Assembly (NCBI GenBank): GCA_021827995.1
Contig: JAKATK010000001.1
Span: forward strand, 62,001-126,000
Source: Microcaldota archaeon
GTDB lineage: Archaea > Micrarchaeota > Micrarchaeia > Micrarchaeales > Micrarchaeaceae
DNA: 64,000 bases
Direction of reading: 5' to 3'
Under the pieces are notes generated by a model. The model saw only the letters and a program-made list of their open reading frames with translations. It ran no database searches and was not told the origin of the DNA. Shown in pieces: positions 1 to 9,750 of the stretch; position 1 is the first letter of the stretch; every line of letters begins with the position of its first letter. A program made the position numbers and the translations under genes.

Positions 1-94
1 AAGATGCACCAGTATCTTTGGAAAACCTTAAAATAACGTCTATCGAAGTCTGAACTACTACAGCGCCCCAGGACCCAGTTCAAAGTGATCACGC

Positions 95-1201
95 ATGAAG
101 GACGTCATAGTCATAGGGGCCGGCGTCGCCGGACTCGTTCTTGCGAGGGAGCTCGCCCGCCTCGGCATCATAGCGAAAGTTTACGACTCGAAGAAGGCGG
201 TCGGAGACGGCGCGTCCAAGGCCTCCGGCATAATCTCTACCGAAGGGATAGCGGCCACCGGCATAAGCTACGAGGGCTGCATCGTCAACACGCTGGACGG
301 CGCGACATTCCACTCCGGCCGGAGCAGGCTCAGGGTCAAGGCCGGTTCCGTACGGGCCTACGTCGTCGACAGGGCCCTTCTCGCAGAGGAGTGCCTTAGG
401 GAGGCCGAATCCGCGGGCGCAGAGATAGAGCTCGGCAGGCGCCTATCGAGGGATGACATAAGCGGGCTGGTGCACGACCGCTCCAACATAGTCGTCGGCG
501 CTGACGGCGCCGTGTCGACCGTCGCCAGTTCTTGCGGCTTCCCGCCGATACGCGAGTTCGTCATGACATACAAGGCGGAGTACGATGGCGCGGGCATACC
601 AGATTCCCACTCGGTAGAGCTGTTCTTCGCCAGTGGCGTCTCCAATAGGTTCTTTGGCTGGACAGCGCCGTACTCCAGTGAGATACTCGAAGCCGGCATC
701 GGGATAAGCAGCTTCGCTAGGATGAGCAGCGCCGCAGCCTTTAACAGCTTCGTGGCCGGTACAGATGTGCACCGCATGCTGGACGGGTCGCGCCAGATGT
801 CCGGCCATGCCAGCGTGATACCCCTGTCGACAAGGGGCCGCACCGTCAAGGAAAACGTGCTTCTTGTGGGTGACGCGGCTGGCCAGGTCAAGGCAACGAC
901 CGGCGGCGGCATCGTCTTCGGTTCCGCCTGCGCAAGGGTCGCGGCCAGGTGCATAAGCGACCACATACGGAGAGGCCTGCCGCTCTCCAGATACGAGAGG
1001 GAATGGCGCAGGTCCTACGGTCTTGACCTAGCGATGCACAGGGCGCTTCACAGCTTATATTCCAGCATCGGCGAGAGCAACCTCGGCCTGCTCTTCAGAC
1101 TGTCGAAGCTGCTCGGGTCGGAGAGCTTCCTCAGTGCCTACGGAGACATGGACAGGCCCTCGCTCATGCTGCGTAGGTTCTTCCTTAGGAGCAGGGCGTA
1201 G
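95..1201 (+). CDS. Geranylgeranyl reductase family FAD-dependent oxidoreductase
   Basis: A 368-residue flavoprotein of the geranylgeranyl reductase family, which saturates isoprenoid double bonds in archaeal lipids or quinone side chains. The N-terminus has the Rossmann motif GAGVAG at residues 8-13. The family signature around the second FAD contact, GDAAGQVKATTGGG, lies near residues 259-272. Length fits the family (about 370-400). The ATG is preceded by AAGTGATC, a match to the Shine-Dalgarno core GGTGATC, which supports this start. It faces the convergent nuo operon; the 241 bases between them hold nothing I recognise. Whether the substrate is archaeol or menaquinone cannot be read from sequence. 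Confidence 0.85.
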   Translation: MKDVIVIGAGVAGLVLARELARLGIIAKVYDSKKAVGDGASKASGIISTEGIAATGISYEGCIVNTLDGATFHSGRSRLRVKAGSVRAYVVDRALLAEECLREAESAGAEIELGRRLSRDDISGLVHDRSNIVVGADGAVSTVASSCGFPPIREFVMTYKAEYDGAGIPDSHSVELFFASGVSNRFFGWTAPYSSEILEAGIGISSFARMSSAAAFNSFVAGTDVHRMLDGSRQMSGHASVIPLSTRGRTVKENVLLVGDAAGQVKATTGGGIVFGSACARVAARCISDHIRRGLPLSRYEREWRRSYGLDLAMHRALHSLYSSIGESNLGLLFRLSKLLGSESFLSAYGDMDRPSLMLRRFFLRSRA

Positions 1202-1442
1202 CCTCGGCCACTTTTCCCTTGCGGCCAGCTGCGCCAGCGCGGTCAAGTAAGCGGTCACTGCGGCCGCTATGATTGTGACTACGGTGGAGTGAGCAGGCCG
1301 GCTGTCTCAGACGTCGCGTGCAGTAAGCTAGAGATCACACCGCGCGGGCGTTGTCCCGGGCGAGCGCGGCCGCTAACTAGAGGGCAGGTATTGTCTTAGT
1401 GGCGGCCTGATCAATGGTCCAAGCCGTTCCAACGCCACGCGG

Positions 1443-2876
1443 TCATACCGATAGGAGCGCGCCGCTGGCCGCGCTCGCTGCGCTCATGAGCAGCTGCGGG
1501 TACAGCCCAAGTACTATAACGACTATGAGCGCAACGAGTACCACAGCCATCGTGAAGCTGTCGATCCTGAGGGCGCTCTTCTGCTTGCCGCCCCTGTACA
1601 TCCGGTCTATGACCTTTGCGTAGTAGTATATCGATATGAAGCTGTTTATGATGCCGATCACGGCGAGGTACACGAGGTTGCCGAATACTGCGCTAGAGAA
1701 CAGCAGGAACTTGCCGAAGAACCCGAGCAGCGGCGGTATGCCGGCCATCGAGAGCATGAGTATCGTTAGCGCCGCAGCGGCGAAGCCGTTCCTGGACGCC
1801 AGCGACCCGTAGTCGTCGAGGCTCTTTATGTTCTGGGTCTCTAACCAGAGCACTATAGCGAATGCCCCTATTATCATGAATACGTGCGCGGTTATCTGGA
1901 ACAAGCTGGCCTCTATGCCGAGCTGCGTAGCGGCGGCCATGCCTATCAGTATGTATCCGGCCTGCGATATCGACGAGTAAGCGAAGAGCCTCTTGACGTT
2001 GGTCTGCACCATTGCTAGCAGGTTGCCATAGAACATCGTCAGTATGGCTATGAACGCGAGCATCAGCGCGAACTGCGTGGCATAGTTGGCGAACACGATG
2101 AAGAGCACTTCCATCAAAGCCACGAACGCCACCTTCTTGTTTATGCCGGCGAGCAGCGCGGTCACAGAGCCGGGCGCGCCCTCGTACACGTCAGGTATCC
2201 AGAGGTTGAACGGGAAGGCGGCGACCTCGAAGCCCATCGCGCCTATCAAGAGTATTATTGCAAGCAACACGAGGTAGTTGCCGCCTATGCCGCTGCTCGA
2301 TGTCAGCGCGTAGAGGCCCAGGCCAGGCTCGTAAGGCAGCATGAGGGCTATCGCGAACGCGAAGGCGCCTACCGCTATCGCGCTAAGCACGAACAGCTTC
2401 ACGGCAGCCTCTATGTGGCCCTTGCCGCCCATGACTATCATGAACGAGGTAGGTATCGCCATGAGCTCCAGGCCGAGCAGGACCGTGACCAGCGAGTTCG
2501 CCATCGGCACTATGAGCATGCCAACGACCGCGAAGGCGAAGAACAGCAGGAAGCCCGTGTAGTTCGAGTAATACCTGTACGACAGCGTGTTGACGAGCAC
2601 CAGCCCAACGCAGAACAGCGCCACGAAGAACTCCGAGAACGCGTACAGGTGGAACACAGACAGCACGGTCAGGTTCGCGCCGGAGCCGAGCAGGTACAGC
2701 GATAGAAGCGCGATGAAGACGAGAAGGCCGGTGCTGGCGATGAACGCCTCGGCCCTGCGCCGCAGCGGCACCGCAGCTATCGCCATCGCGATCAGGAGCA
2801 TCAGCGCTCCTACGAGCGCGTACCCTATGTTGACTAGCTGAGCGGCTGCCACAGGCATAGCGGGGGCTGCGATCAT
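1443..2876 (-). CDS. nuoN: NADH-quinone oxidoreductase-like subunit N
   Basis: A 477-residue polytopic antiporter-like subunit of the complex I membrane arm, expected to take part in proton translocation. The proton_antipo_M core is clear, with the family stretch FPFNLWIPDVYEGAP followed by SVTALLAGINKKVAF. About 14 membrane segments are visible from the start to the end. It is the last gene of the leftward nuoHIJKLMN operon, 10 bases after nuoM. It is distinguished from NuoM and NuoL by the WIPDVYEGAP box and its shorter length. Confidence 0.9.
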   Translation of the reverse strand: MIAAPAMPVAAAQLVNIGYALVGALMLLIAMAIAAVPLRRRAEAFIASTGLLVFIALLSLYLLGSGANLTVLSVFHLYAFSEFFVALFCVGLVLVNTLSYRYYSNYTGFLLFFAFAVVGMLIVPMANSLVTVLLGLELMAIPTSFMIVMGGKGHIEAAVKLFVLSAIAVGAFAFAIALMLPYEPGLGLYALTSSSGIGGNYLVLLAIILLIGAMGFEVAAFPFNLWIPDVYEGAPGSVTALLAGINKKVAFVALMEVLFIVFANYATQFALMLAFIAILTMFYGNLLAMVQTNVKRLFAYSSISQAGYILIGMAAATQLGIEASLFQITAHVFMIIGAFAIVLWLETQNIKSLDDYGSLASRNGFAAAALTILMLSMAGIPPLLGFFGKFLLFSSAVFGNLVYLAVIGIINSFISIYYYAKVIDRMYRGGKQKSALRIDSFTMAVVLVALIVVIVLGLYPQLLMSAASAASGALLSV

Positions 2877-2886
2877 AGGAACACCA

Positions 2887-4302
2887 TCAGAGTTTCACCA
2901 GGCCGAGCAGGAGAGACGGCAGTATGCCGAAAAGGAACATGAAGAACAGCAGCAGCGCATAGCCGACCTTGTGCGACACGCCAAGGTACTCGATGCTCTC
3001 CGAGCTCTCGTTTGTCAGCATGAAGGACTTGTTTATTACGAAGTAAAGGAAGGCCCCTATGATGAGCAGCCCTATCAGGGGCAGCGCCCCGTAGACGCCG
3101 AACGCCTGCATAGCGCCTATGAAGATGAGCACGTCTGCTATGAAGCCGGCCGTGAGCGGCACTCCGGTTATGCCGAACGTGCCGAGCAGGAACGAGTATG
3201 CCGTAGACGTCGCCTTCGCCACGACGCCCTTGACTATACGCATGTCTCTCTCGCCGAAGATGTGGTGCATGCAGCCGACCACGAGGAACATCAGCGCTAT
3301 CGTGATGCCATGGGCGAGCATGCCGTAGACCGCGCCGTACTCGCCGAACGGGTTGAGCGCAGCTATGGCCACGAGTATTATGCCCATGTCCACTATCGTC
3401 GTGTAGGCTATGACCCTTTTTATGTCGTGCTGCAGCATGGTCACGAGCGCGGCGTACACAGCCGAGAAGCCGGCCAGTATCGCCACAGGTATCGCGAACT
3501 TTCCTGCTATCGGCAGCGTGGTGAAGAGGAGCAGCAGGCCGTACGCACCGAACTTGGTCAGCACGCCAGACAGCAGCATCGAGCCCTGCGTCGAGGCCTC
3601 AGTGTGCGCATCCGGTAGCCAGAAGTGCAACGGGAACAGGGGCATGTTCACTGCGAAGGCTATGAACATCACAACAAAGATGATCTCCTGCGTGCCGAGC
3701 GGTATGCTGGCCGCGTGCGCCTGTATGTACTGTATGTTGAAGCTGTTGACCGGGGTGTAGAAGTATATCAGTATTATGCCGAGAAGGAGCATGCTGCTGG
3801 CGAATATCTCGTATATTATGAACTTCATCGAGGCGTACCTCCTGTTCGCCGACCCAAGGCTGTTTATCATGAAGAAGAGAACCACGACGCCGATGTCCCA
3901 GAAGATGAAGAAGATGAAGAAATTGGCTGACGCGAAGATGCCTAGAGCTGCGAACTCGAAGAACATTATCAACATGTTCGCAGCCTTCTCCCTAGCCTTC
4001 TCCGGGTTGCCGGCCAGCGCCGCAGCCAGGGCAACGATCGTCGCCATCAGCGACAGCGTGAACGTTATCGCGTTGAGGTTGAGGTCCAGCCCTATGTTGA
4101 AAGCGGTCACGAACGGATAGCTCTCCGCGACTGCCAGCGTTCCCGTCGGCAGGTCCACGGCCAGCAGTGCCAGCAGCATGGCCAGTATCGCTGCGCTTCC
4201 AGCTACGGCTATGAGCCTGCTGAACCTGACGTTGAGCACGATTATGAGCAGGGCCGAGACTAGCGACACGAGCAGCGACAGTCCTATTATCGGGAACACC
4301 AT
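2887..4302 (-). CDS. nuoM: NADH-quinone oxidoreductase-like subunit M
   Basis: A 471-residue antiporter-like membrane subunit of complex I. The diagnostic box FPLHFWLPDAHTEAST is present, followed by GSMLLSGVLTKFGAYGL as in NuoM. It has many hydrophobic segments and lacks the long C-terminal lateral helix of NuoL. The start ATG is preceded by GTGAT, the ribosome-binding core used repeatedly here, and lies 4 bases after nuoL. The gene order L-M-N is that of canonical nuo operons. Confidence 0.9.
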   Translation of the reverse strand: MVFPIIGLSLLVSLVSALLIIVLNVRFSRLIAVAGSAAILAMLLALLAVDLPTGTLAVAESYPFVTAFNIGLDLNLNAITFTLSLMATIVALAAALAGNPEKAREKAANMLIMFFEFAALGIFASANFFIFFIFWDIGVVVLFFMINSLGSANRRYASMKFIIYEIFASSMLLLGIILIYFYTPVNSFNIQYIQAHAASIPLGTQEIIFVVMFIAFAVNMPLFPLHFWLPDAHTEASTQGSMLLSGVLTKFGAYGLLLLFTTLPIAGKFAIPVAILAGFSAVYAALVTMLQHDIKRVIAYTTIVDMGIILVAIAALNPFGEYGAVYGMLAHGITIALMFLVVGCMHHIFGERDMRIVKGVVAKATSTAYSFLLGTFGITGVPLTAGFIADVLIFIGAMQAFGVYGALPLIGLLIIGAFLYFVINKSFMLTNESSESIEYLGVSHKVGYALLLFFMFLFGILPSLLLGLVKL

Positions 4303-4306
4303 TGCA

Positions 4307-6136
4307 TCACAGCGCGAATATCAGCACCAGCGCGACCAGGCCTATAACGAACCCAACCACGTAAACGTTGACCTGGCCGTTCTCCACGCGCCGTATGCCG
4401 CCGGAGATCTCGACCACGCCCATGCCCAGGCCTACGATGGTCATGTCTAGGTAATGGTCGAAGTACCAGACCGCCTTGGCGACTGCCTGCACTGCCGAGG
4501 TGAAGAGCAGATAGAACCTGTTTATAAATGCCTCGTTGAACAGCGCAGCGTAGAGCGCCTTGTGCCGCTCGGTGAAGCCGGCCAGCGCGCCCTTCGCATA
4601 GAGCCTGTATGCCAGGAAGAGACCGACAAGGACGAGCGCGGTCTCTGCGTATATGCTCAGGTCGCTGACCGACAGGTACAGCGGCGCGGCCATGGATACG
4701 CCGGCCATTATGCCAGGCATGAAGAAGTACACGATGCCGCCGCCCACTACGAAAGCGGCCAGTATCACCGGCGGTATGAGCATGCTCTTCGGGAGCGTCC
4801 TGTAGTTTATGCTAAGCTCGGTTACTTTGTTGAGCGGCGGCTTCCTCAGCGGCACGAAGAGCCACCTGAATATGTACAGGCTGCTGGCCAGGTCGATGGT
4901 GAGAAGCGCCGCGTACACGAGCGCAGTGTACAAGGCCGGCAGGCCAGACACTGAGCTGTCTATGGCGATCTTGCCGAAGAAGCCGCTGAGCGGGAAGATG
5001 CCGGCAAGCGACAGCGCGCCTATAACGGTGGTTATGAGCAGTATCCTGTTCTTGGACGCGCCGAAGCTCCCGAACAGGTCCTCCTCGTCCTCGTTGGCAG
5101 TCATGATCGAACCGGCGCTCATGAAGAGCAGCGCCTTGTAGAATGCCTGGACTATGAACAGGAGCATCGCGCCATAGACCGACCCGAACCCTAGAGCTAT
5201 GAACATTAGCGCAAGGTCCTCTATGGTAGAGTAGGCCAGTATGCGCTTTATGTGGTGCTCTGCCAGCGCGTTCATCGCGCCCAAGAGAGCGCTCACGACG
5301 CCGAAGATTATGAAGATGTACAGAAGGTTCAGCTCGGCGTAGATTGGCAGCAGCACGGCTATGAGGAAGACGCCGGCCTTGACCATCGTGGAGGAGTGCA
5401 GGAATGCGGAAACCGGCGTGGGGCCCTCCATGGCATCGGCGAGCCACTCGGTGAACGGGAACTGCGCGGATTTAGTGAAAGCGGCTATAGCCACGAGCAC
5501 CATCGCGATGTACAGGTTGGTGGTCGCCGGCTGCGATATTATGTACGCGAAGTTGAAGGCGTCCGCGCCTGCCGAGCCGTAGGTGCTCCAGATGAGCAGC
5601 ATCGCGACCAGCATGGCCACGTCGCCGATTATTATCGTGGTTATGGCCTTGCGACCAGCGGCCTGCGCCTTCGGCTTGTACTGCCAGAAGCCTATGAGCA
5701 GATAGCTCGTTATGCCGAGCATCTCCCACGCTATGAAGAGCGCTATGAAGTTGGCCGATATCGCGAAGAGCATCATCGCCGCTGCGAAGATGCACATCTC
5801 GGTGTAGTACCTGGACTGCTCCGACGGTACCTTCAGGTAGCCTATCGAATAGGTGAATATCAGCGGCGTTATGCCGGCCACGATGAGCAGCAGCATCATG
5901 TTCAGCGTAGCCGTCGTAGTCGTTATGTACACCGCGTAGTTGCCCAGCGAGAACCAGGCAAACTGCTGGACCTGCGGCCCCTGGAATGCCAGCGTGACCG
6001 CTATGAGCAGAGATATTATGCTGGCGCCGAGCGCCACGTACCTGACCGCTAGCCTGTGGGACCTGCGCAGCAGTATGGCTACCATCGCCGCCGCGACGAG
6101 CGGCACAACAACGAGCAACTGCAGCAGCTCAGGCAT
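4307..6136 (-). CDS. nuoL: NADH-quinone oxidoreductase-like subunit L
   Basis: A 609-residue distal proton-pumping subunit of complex I. The canonical box appears as FTEWLADAMEGPTPVSAFLH followed by SSTMVKAG. The N-terminal proton_antipo_N region and the C-terminal extension with further hydrophobic helices (the lateral-helix region of NuoL) are present. Length is normal for NuoL. nuoK ends at 6137, so the genes abut without a gap, suggesting translational coupling. Confidence 0.92.
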   Translation of the reverse strand: MPELLQLLVVVPLVAAAMVAILLRRSHRLAVRYVALGASIISLLIAVTLAFQGPQVQQFAWFSLGNYAVYITTTTATLNMMLLLIVAGITPLIFTYSIGYLKVPSEQSRYYTEMCIFAAAMMLFAISANFIALFIAWEMLGITSYLLIGFWQYKPKAQAAGRKAITTIIIGDVAMLVAMLLIWSTYGSAGADAFNFAYIISQPATTNLYIAMVLVAIAAFTKSAQFPFTEWLADAMEGPTPVSAFLHSSTMVKAGVFLIAVLLPIYAELNLLYIFIIFGVVSALLGAMNALAEHHIKRILAYSTIEDLALMFIALGFGSVYGAMLLFIVQAFYKALLFMSAGSIMTANEDEEDLFGSFGASKNRILLITTVIGALSLAGIFPLSGFFGKIAIDSSVSGLPALYTALVYAALLTIDLASSLYIFRWLFVPLRKPPLNKVTELSINYRTLPKSMLIPPVILAAFVVGGGIVYFFMPGIMAGVSMAAPLYLSVSDLSIYAETALVLVGLFLAYRLYAKGALAGFTERHKALYAALFNEAFINRFYLLFTSAVQAVAKAVWYFDHYLDMTIVGLGMGVVEISGGIRRVENGQVNVYVVGFVIGLVALVLIFAL

Positions 6137-6436
6137 CTAACCACGCAGCTTCGAGAGCTTTGTCACATCCATGCTGGCTTCCTCGTGCAGCATGAAATGG
6201 TAGAAGGCGACCAGCGCAATGGCCTCTACTGCTGCCACGCCCCAGATCGCGAAGAGCAGCAGCAGTATGTTGCCCGCGGAATAGTAAAAGAAGAAGCCGG
6301 TGGCCGCTATGGTCGCGGACACGAGCATGACCTCGACTGACAGTATTATGATCACGAAGTGCCTGCTGGCCGCGACGCCGGCCGCGCCTACTGAGAAAAG
6401 CGCCATGCCGAGCAGTACTACGAGGAGCTGTATCAT
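6137..6436 (-). CDS. nuoK: NADH-quinone oxidoreductase-like subunit K
   Basis: A 99-residue three-helix membrane subunit of complex I, the usual NuoK length. Conserved membrane glutamates are visible in SVEVML (helix 2) and in VAAVEAIAL (helix 3), matching the two glutamates needed for proton transfer in NuoK/ND4L. It overlaps the end of nuoJ by 4 bases, which implies coupled translation. Confidence 0.9.
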   Translation of the reverse strand: MIQLLVVLLGMALFSVGAAGVAASRHFVIIILSVEVMLVSATIAATGFFFYYSAGNILLLLFAIWGVAAVEAIALVAFYHFMLHEEASMDVTKLSKLRG

Positions 6437-6915
6437 CTCTTCGCACCCATCGTCTTCACCAGCATTATCGTCCCGAACGTGGCAGCGAAGAGCAGCAGCA
6501 TGATGATGTAGAATATGCCCAGGCCGCTCGTTAGCATCTGCTGTATCAGGTTCGGCGTCAGCGCGTTGGAAGCGGGCGGCTTGAAGTTGAGTGACAGCAT
6601 CGGATACGACAGCACCGCGAACACTACTATGAACATCACGACGAGTACAGGTATCCTGACGTGCTTGAACAGCGACGCGCTGAGCGCTGCGACGCTGACG
6701 AAAAGGTACACGGATACGCCGCCCACCATTATGAAGAGCTGGAATATCGCAAGGAGTGGCTGGCCCAGGAATACGAAGACCAGCGACGTGACCGCGAAGA
6801 CCGCGGTCAGGGCCACGGCAGCGTGCAGCAGGTTCCTCACGAAGAATATGGACAGGGCAGACACTATCTCAGCTATTGCTATTGCAGCGAAGATGACCGT
6901 TTCTAGCGCGACCAT
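6433..6915 (-). CDS. nuoJ: NADH-quinone oxidoreductase-like subunit J
   Basis: A 160-residue membrane subunit of complex I (NuoJ/ND6). It has five hydrophobic segments and the family features RNLLHAAVAL near the N-terminus and LFIMVGGVSVYLF in the middle. The start is preceded by GGAGTGAT, a good ribosome-binding site. It lies 5 bases downstream of nuoI and overlaps nuoK. Confidence 0.87.
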   Translation of the reverse strand: MVALETVIFAAIAIAEIVSALSIFFVRNLLHAAVALTAVFAVTSLVFVFLGQPLLAIFQLFIMVGGVSVYLFVSVAALSASLFKHVRIPVLVVMFIVVFAVLSYPMLSLNFKPPASNALTPNLIQQMLTSGLGIFYIIMLLLFAATFGTIMLVKTMGAKR

Positions 6916-6919
6916 AGAA

Positions 6920-7300
6920 TCACTCCAGGTCCTGCGGCGCCTTGACGTACTCGCGCCTGTCGTACTTGGCGAAGTCGTAGTCCTTGGTCAGTATCAGGCA
7001 GCGCGTCGGGCATACCTCCTCGCACAGGGCGCAGAAGAGGCAACGCTCGAGGTTTATCTCCGGCATCTTCTTGGGCCCGCGCTCGGTCTCGACGTCCACC
7101 ATCGTTATGGTCTGGTTGGGGCATATCCTGGCGCACGCCGAGCAGCTTATGCACGTCTTCATGTCGAGCTTGTGCACGCCCCTGTAGTTGTCAGTAAGGT
7201 CCTCCTTCTCGTCAGGGAACTCGAGCGTGGTCGGCCTCTTGGCCATCTCCCTGAGCACCGTAGCCATGGACTTGACAATCAAGCGAAACACCGGGAGCAC
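6920..7300 (-). CDS. nuoI: Complex I 2x[4Fe-4S] ferredoxin-like subunit I
   Basis: A 126-residue NuoI. Two ferredoxin motifs are intact: Cys50, 53, 56, 60 and Cys87, 90, 93, 97, each ending in CP. In complex I this subunit carries clusters N6a and N6b and relays electrons toward NuoB. It is the only peripheral-arm subunit in the window. The start taken here is GTG; an internal ATG at residue 12 is an alternative. It sits 17 bases after nuoH. Confidence 0.9.
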   Translation of the reverse strand: MLPVFRLIVKSMATVLREMAKRPTTLEFPDEKEDLTDNYRGVHKLDMKTCISCSACARICPNQTITMVDVETERGPKKMPEINLERCLFCALCEEVCPTRCLILTKDYDFAKYDRREYVKAPQDLE

Positions 7301-7316
7301 ATATATGCATGGAAAA

Positions 7317-8363
7317 CTATTTAACGAATATCGCGAACGTGAGCAGCAGGTTCACCACTGCCAGCGGCATCATGTAGACCCAGCCCAGCCTTATGAGCCT
7401 ATCGAGGCGCATGCGCACTGTGGTAGCCCTTATCAGTATTATGAACAGCGTTATGAGCACGACCTTTATCATGAGCCAGGCGAACGGCGGCAGGAATCCT
7501 GGACCGAGCCAGCCGCCGAAGAAGAGAACCGCTATCAGCAGGGCGCCAACGAACATCCTGGTGTAGTCGAGCAGCAGCACCATCGCGTAGTACGGCGCGC
7601 TCACGTCGGTGAGCCACCCGGCTATGAGCTCGCTGTCCGCTTCCCTTATGTCGAATGGGGGCCTCTCCAGTTCTGCCAGCATGACCACGAAGAAGAGAAC
7701 GGCACCTATCGGCATGACCGCTACGTACCACGAACTCGTCTGCGCAGTTATTATAGTAGATAGGTTCAGGCTGCCCGAGACCATGACTATGCCTGCCACG
7801 ACCAGTATGAGCGGTATCTCATAGCTCAGGAGCATGACCACGGAACGCGCGGCGCTTATCGACCCGAACTTATTGCCGCTGGTCCAGCCGGCAAGGAACA
7901 CCAGCAGCGGCACGAACGCGATGAGCAGGAAAGCGAATATTAAGCTTAGGCCACTGCTTATGCCGACGAAGTCGTTCGTGAACGGCACGAACGCGAGTAT
8001 GAGCACGAAGGTAGCGACCATGAGCGGTATCATCATCTGGAACAGAGGCCTATCGGCGTCGTCCGGTATTATGTTCTCCTTGGCCACGAGCTTTACCAGG
8101 TCTGCCAGGTTCTGCAGTATGCCCCACTTGCCCACGTATGTAGGGCCGTGCCTGGACTGCGCCCTTGCTATGAGCTTGCGCTCTAGCCAGCCGAACAGGT
8201 AGGCGAATATGCTGAACAGCAGCGACAATATTATCGCGAACACGACCAGAGCCGCGAATAGCGATATCGGGTCGGTGAACAGCGTGCTCCCGATGAGCCT
8301 CTGCGCTATCGGCGCGATGAAGTTATAATAGGAACTGACTGTACCTGAGCTGATTGGTATCAT
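7317..8363 (-). CDS. nuoH: NADH-quinone oxidoreductase-like subunit H
   Basis: A 348-residue membrane subunit that helps form the quinone pocket of complex I. Hallmarks are SRHGPTYVGKWGILQNLADL near the N-terminus and ELERPPFDIREADSEL, the conserved acidic loop facing NuoB/NuoD. It is the first gene of the operon. A TATA element at about 8391-8397 (minus strand) is followed directly by the gene, and the next gene upstream is divergent. So nuoABCD are not part of this transcript. Confidence 0.92.
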   Translation of the reverse strand: MIPISSGTVSSYYNFIAPIAQRLIGSTLFTDPISLFAALVVFAIILSLLFSIFAYLFGWLERKLIARAQSRHGPTYVGKWGILQNLADLVKLVAKENIIPDDADRPLFQMMIPLMVATFVLILAFVPFTNDFVGISSGLSLIFAFLLIAFVPLLVFLAGWTSGNKFGSISAARSVVMLLSYEIPLILVVAGIVMVSGSLNLSTIITAQTSSWYVAVMPIGAVLFFVVMLAELERPPFDIREADSELIAGWLTDVSAPYYAMVLLLDYTRMFVGALLIAVLFFGGWLGPGFLPPFAWLMIKVVLITLFIILIRATTVRMRLDRLIRLGWVYMMPLAVVNLLLTFAIFVK

Positions 8364-8388
8364 CTGACCGCCCTCTATTGTTGATTTA

Positions 8389-8399
8389 ACATTTATATT
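8389..8399 (-). promoter_or_regulatory. TATA box of nuoHIJKLMN
   Basis: Read on the minus strand this is AATATAAATG, about 27 bases before the predicted transcription start and close to the nuoH ATG at 8363. It indicates a short-leader mRNA starting at nuoH. Confidence 0.55.
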
Positions 8400-8490
8400 G
8401 TTTTGCGGTGCGGGCGGCCACCACCACTCCTTGTGTACGCTCCCGGCTCATCTTTTAATACCTTGTCTAGAAATGTTATAGGTCGTTCTG

Positions 8491-9750
8491 ATGATGTTGA
8501 GCTTCCTCGGCGGCGCGAGCGAGGTGGGGCGCTCCGCCATACTGCTGAGGGACAAGAGATCCTTCCTCCTCGACTTCGGGGTCAAGCTCGATGACAAGAC
8601 GGAGTATCCGCTAAACGTGCCACGCATAGACGCGTGCATACTGAGCCACGCGCACCTGGACCACTGCGGTTACGTGCCGGCAATCTACAAGGACCAGTTC
8701 GTGCCTGCGCTTGGTACCGAGCCGACACTAGGCCTAGCCGAGCTGCTCCTGCAGGATTCAATAGGCGTGGCCAAGAAGCGGCACGTCAACGCCGGGTTCA
8801 ACAAGCGCAACATAAAGACGTTCAAAGACATGTACAGGCCGATGCGCTACAGGTCGCCGCACAACATGGGCGAGTACACGATAGAGCTGTTCGACGCAGG
8901 GCACATCTGCGGCAGCGCCATAACTAAGATAGAGCGGTCGCAGGCGACGGACAACAGGAGCATAGTCTACACCGGCGATTTCAAGGTGCAGGAGCAGCTG
9001 CTTCACGGAGGCGCCGAGACGGTAAAGTCCGACCTGCTCATAATGGAATCTACGTACGCGACCAGGGAGCATCCGGACAGGCAGGAGACGATGCGAAGGT
9101 TCGTCGGCGAGATCAAGGAAGTCCTAGACAACGGCGGCAACGCCCTACTGCCGGCGTTCGCTGTAGGCAGGAGCCAGGAGCTCCTCGCCATACTGTACAA
9201 GAACGGCCTGGCCAGCTCAACCTACATAGACGGCATGGCAAAGGCTGCGACGTCAATCGCAATAAACAACAGCGTGTTCCTCAGGAACGGCGACTCCCTC
9301 AGGCGCGCGGTCGAGGAGGCCACGCTCGTTGACGGGCCCGGGACGCGCACCGAAGCCTTGAGCGGACCGTCCGTAATACTGACCACGGCCGGCATGCTCA
9401 ATGGCGGTCCGGTCATGCACTACATAAGGCGGTTGGCCGAGGGTTCGCGCATATTCCTAACCGGTTACCAGATAGAGGGCACGAACGGCCGCAGGCTGCT
9501 CGAGACCGGCACTATAGTCGACGAGGGCGAGACCATGAGGGTACCGTTCCCAGTCAGCTTCTTCGACTTCTCCGCGCATGCAGGCATGGACGAGCTGTAC
9601 GATTACATTAAGAGGAGCTCTCCAAGCACGGTTGTCTGCGTCCATGGCAGCGAGGAGAGCGCAGCCGCGCTAGCCGAGGGGCTGAGGCAGGAAGGCGGCT
9701 TCGAGGCCTACGCACCGCACGTCGGCGATACGATTAAGCTTGGTGATTGA
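8491..9750 (+). CDS. Beta-CASP metallo-beta-lactamase RNase (aCPSF2-like)
   Basis: A 419-residue metallo-beta-lactamase/beta-CASP nuclease. The zinc motif HAHLDH is at residues 53-58. Later metal ligands are in DAGHICGSA and YTGDF, and beta-CASP motifs are visible in MESTYA, FSAHAG and VHGSEE. There is no N-terminal KH extension, so it fits aCPSF2 or archaeal RNase J rather than aCPSF1. Such enzymes act in mRNA 3' processing or 5'-3' decay. A TATA-like TTTTAATA at 8453-8460 gives a very short leader. Its stop region GGTGATTGA overlaps the ribosome-binding site of pyrH, so the two genes are coupled. Confidence 0.83.
   Translation: MMLSFLGGASEVGRSAILLRDKRSFLLDFGVKLDDKTEYPLNVPRIDACILSHAHLDHCGYVPAIYKDQFVPALGTEPTLGLAELLLQDSIGVAKKRHVNAGFNKRNIKTFKDMYRPMRYRSPHNMGEYTIELFDAGHICGSAITKIERSQATDNRSIVYTGDFKVQEQLLHGGAETVKSDLLIMESTYATREHPDRQETMRRFVGEIKEVLDNGGNALLPAFAVGRSQELLAILYKNGLASSTYIDGMAKAATSIAINNSVFLRNGDSLRRAVEEATLVDGPGTRTEALSGPSVILTTAGMLNGGPVMHYIRRLAEGSRIFLTGYQIEGTNGRRLLETGTIVDEGETMRVPFPVSFFDFSAHAGMDELYDYIKRSSPSTVVCVHGSEESAAALAEGLRQEGGFEAYAPHVGDTIKLGD

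Noticed and set aside
1202-1442. GC-rich 241-base gap between the reductase and nuoN searched for tRNA or sRNA
   Set aside because: No cloverleaf, no C/D boxes and no ORF with family likeness.
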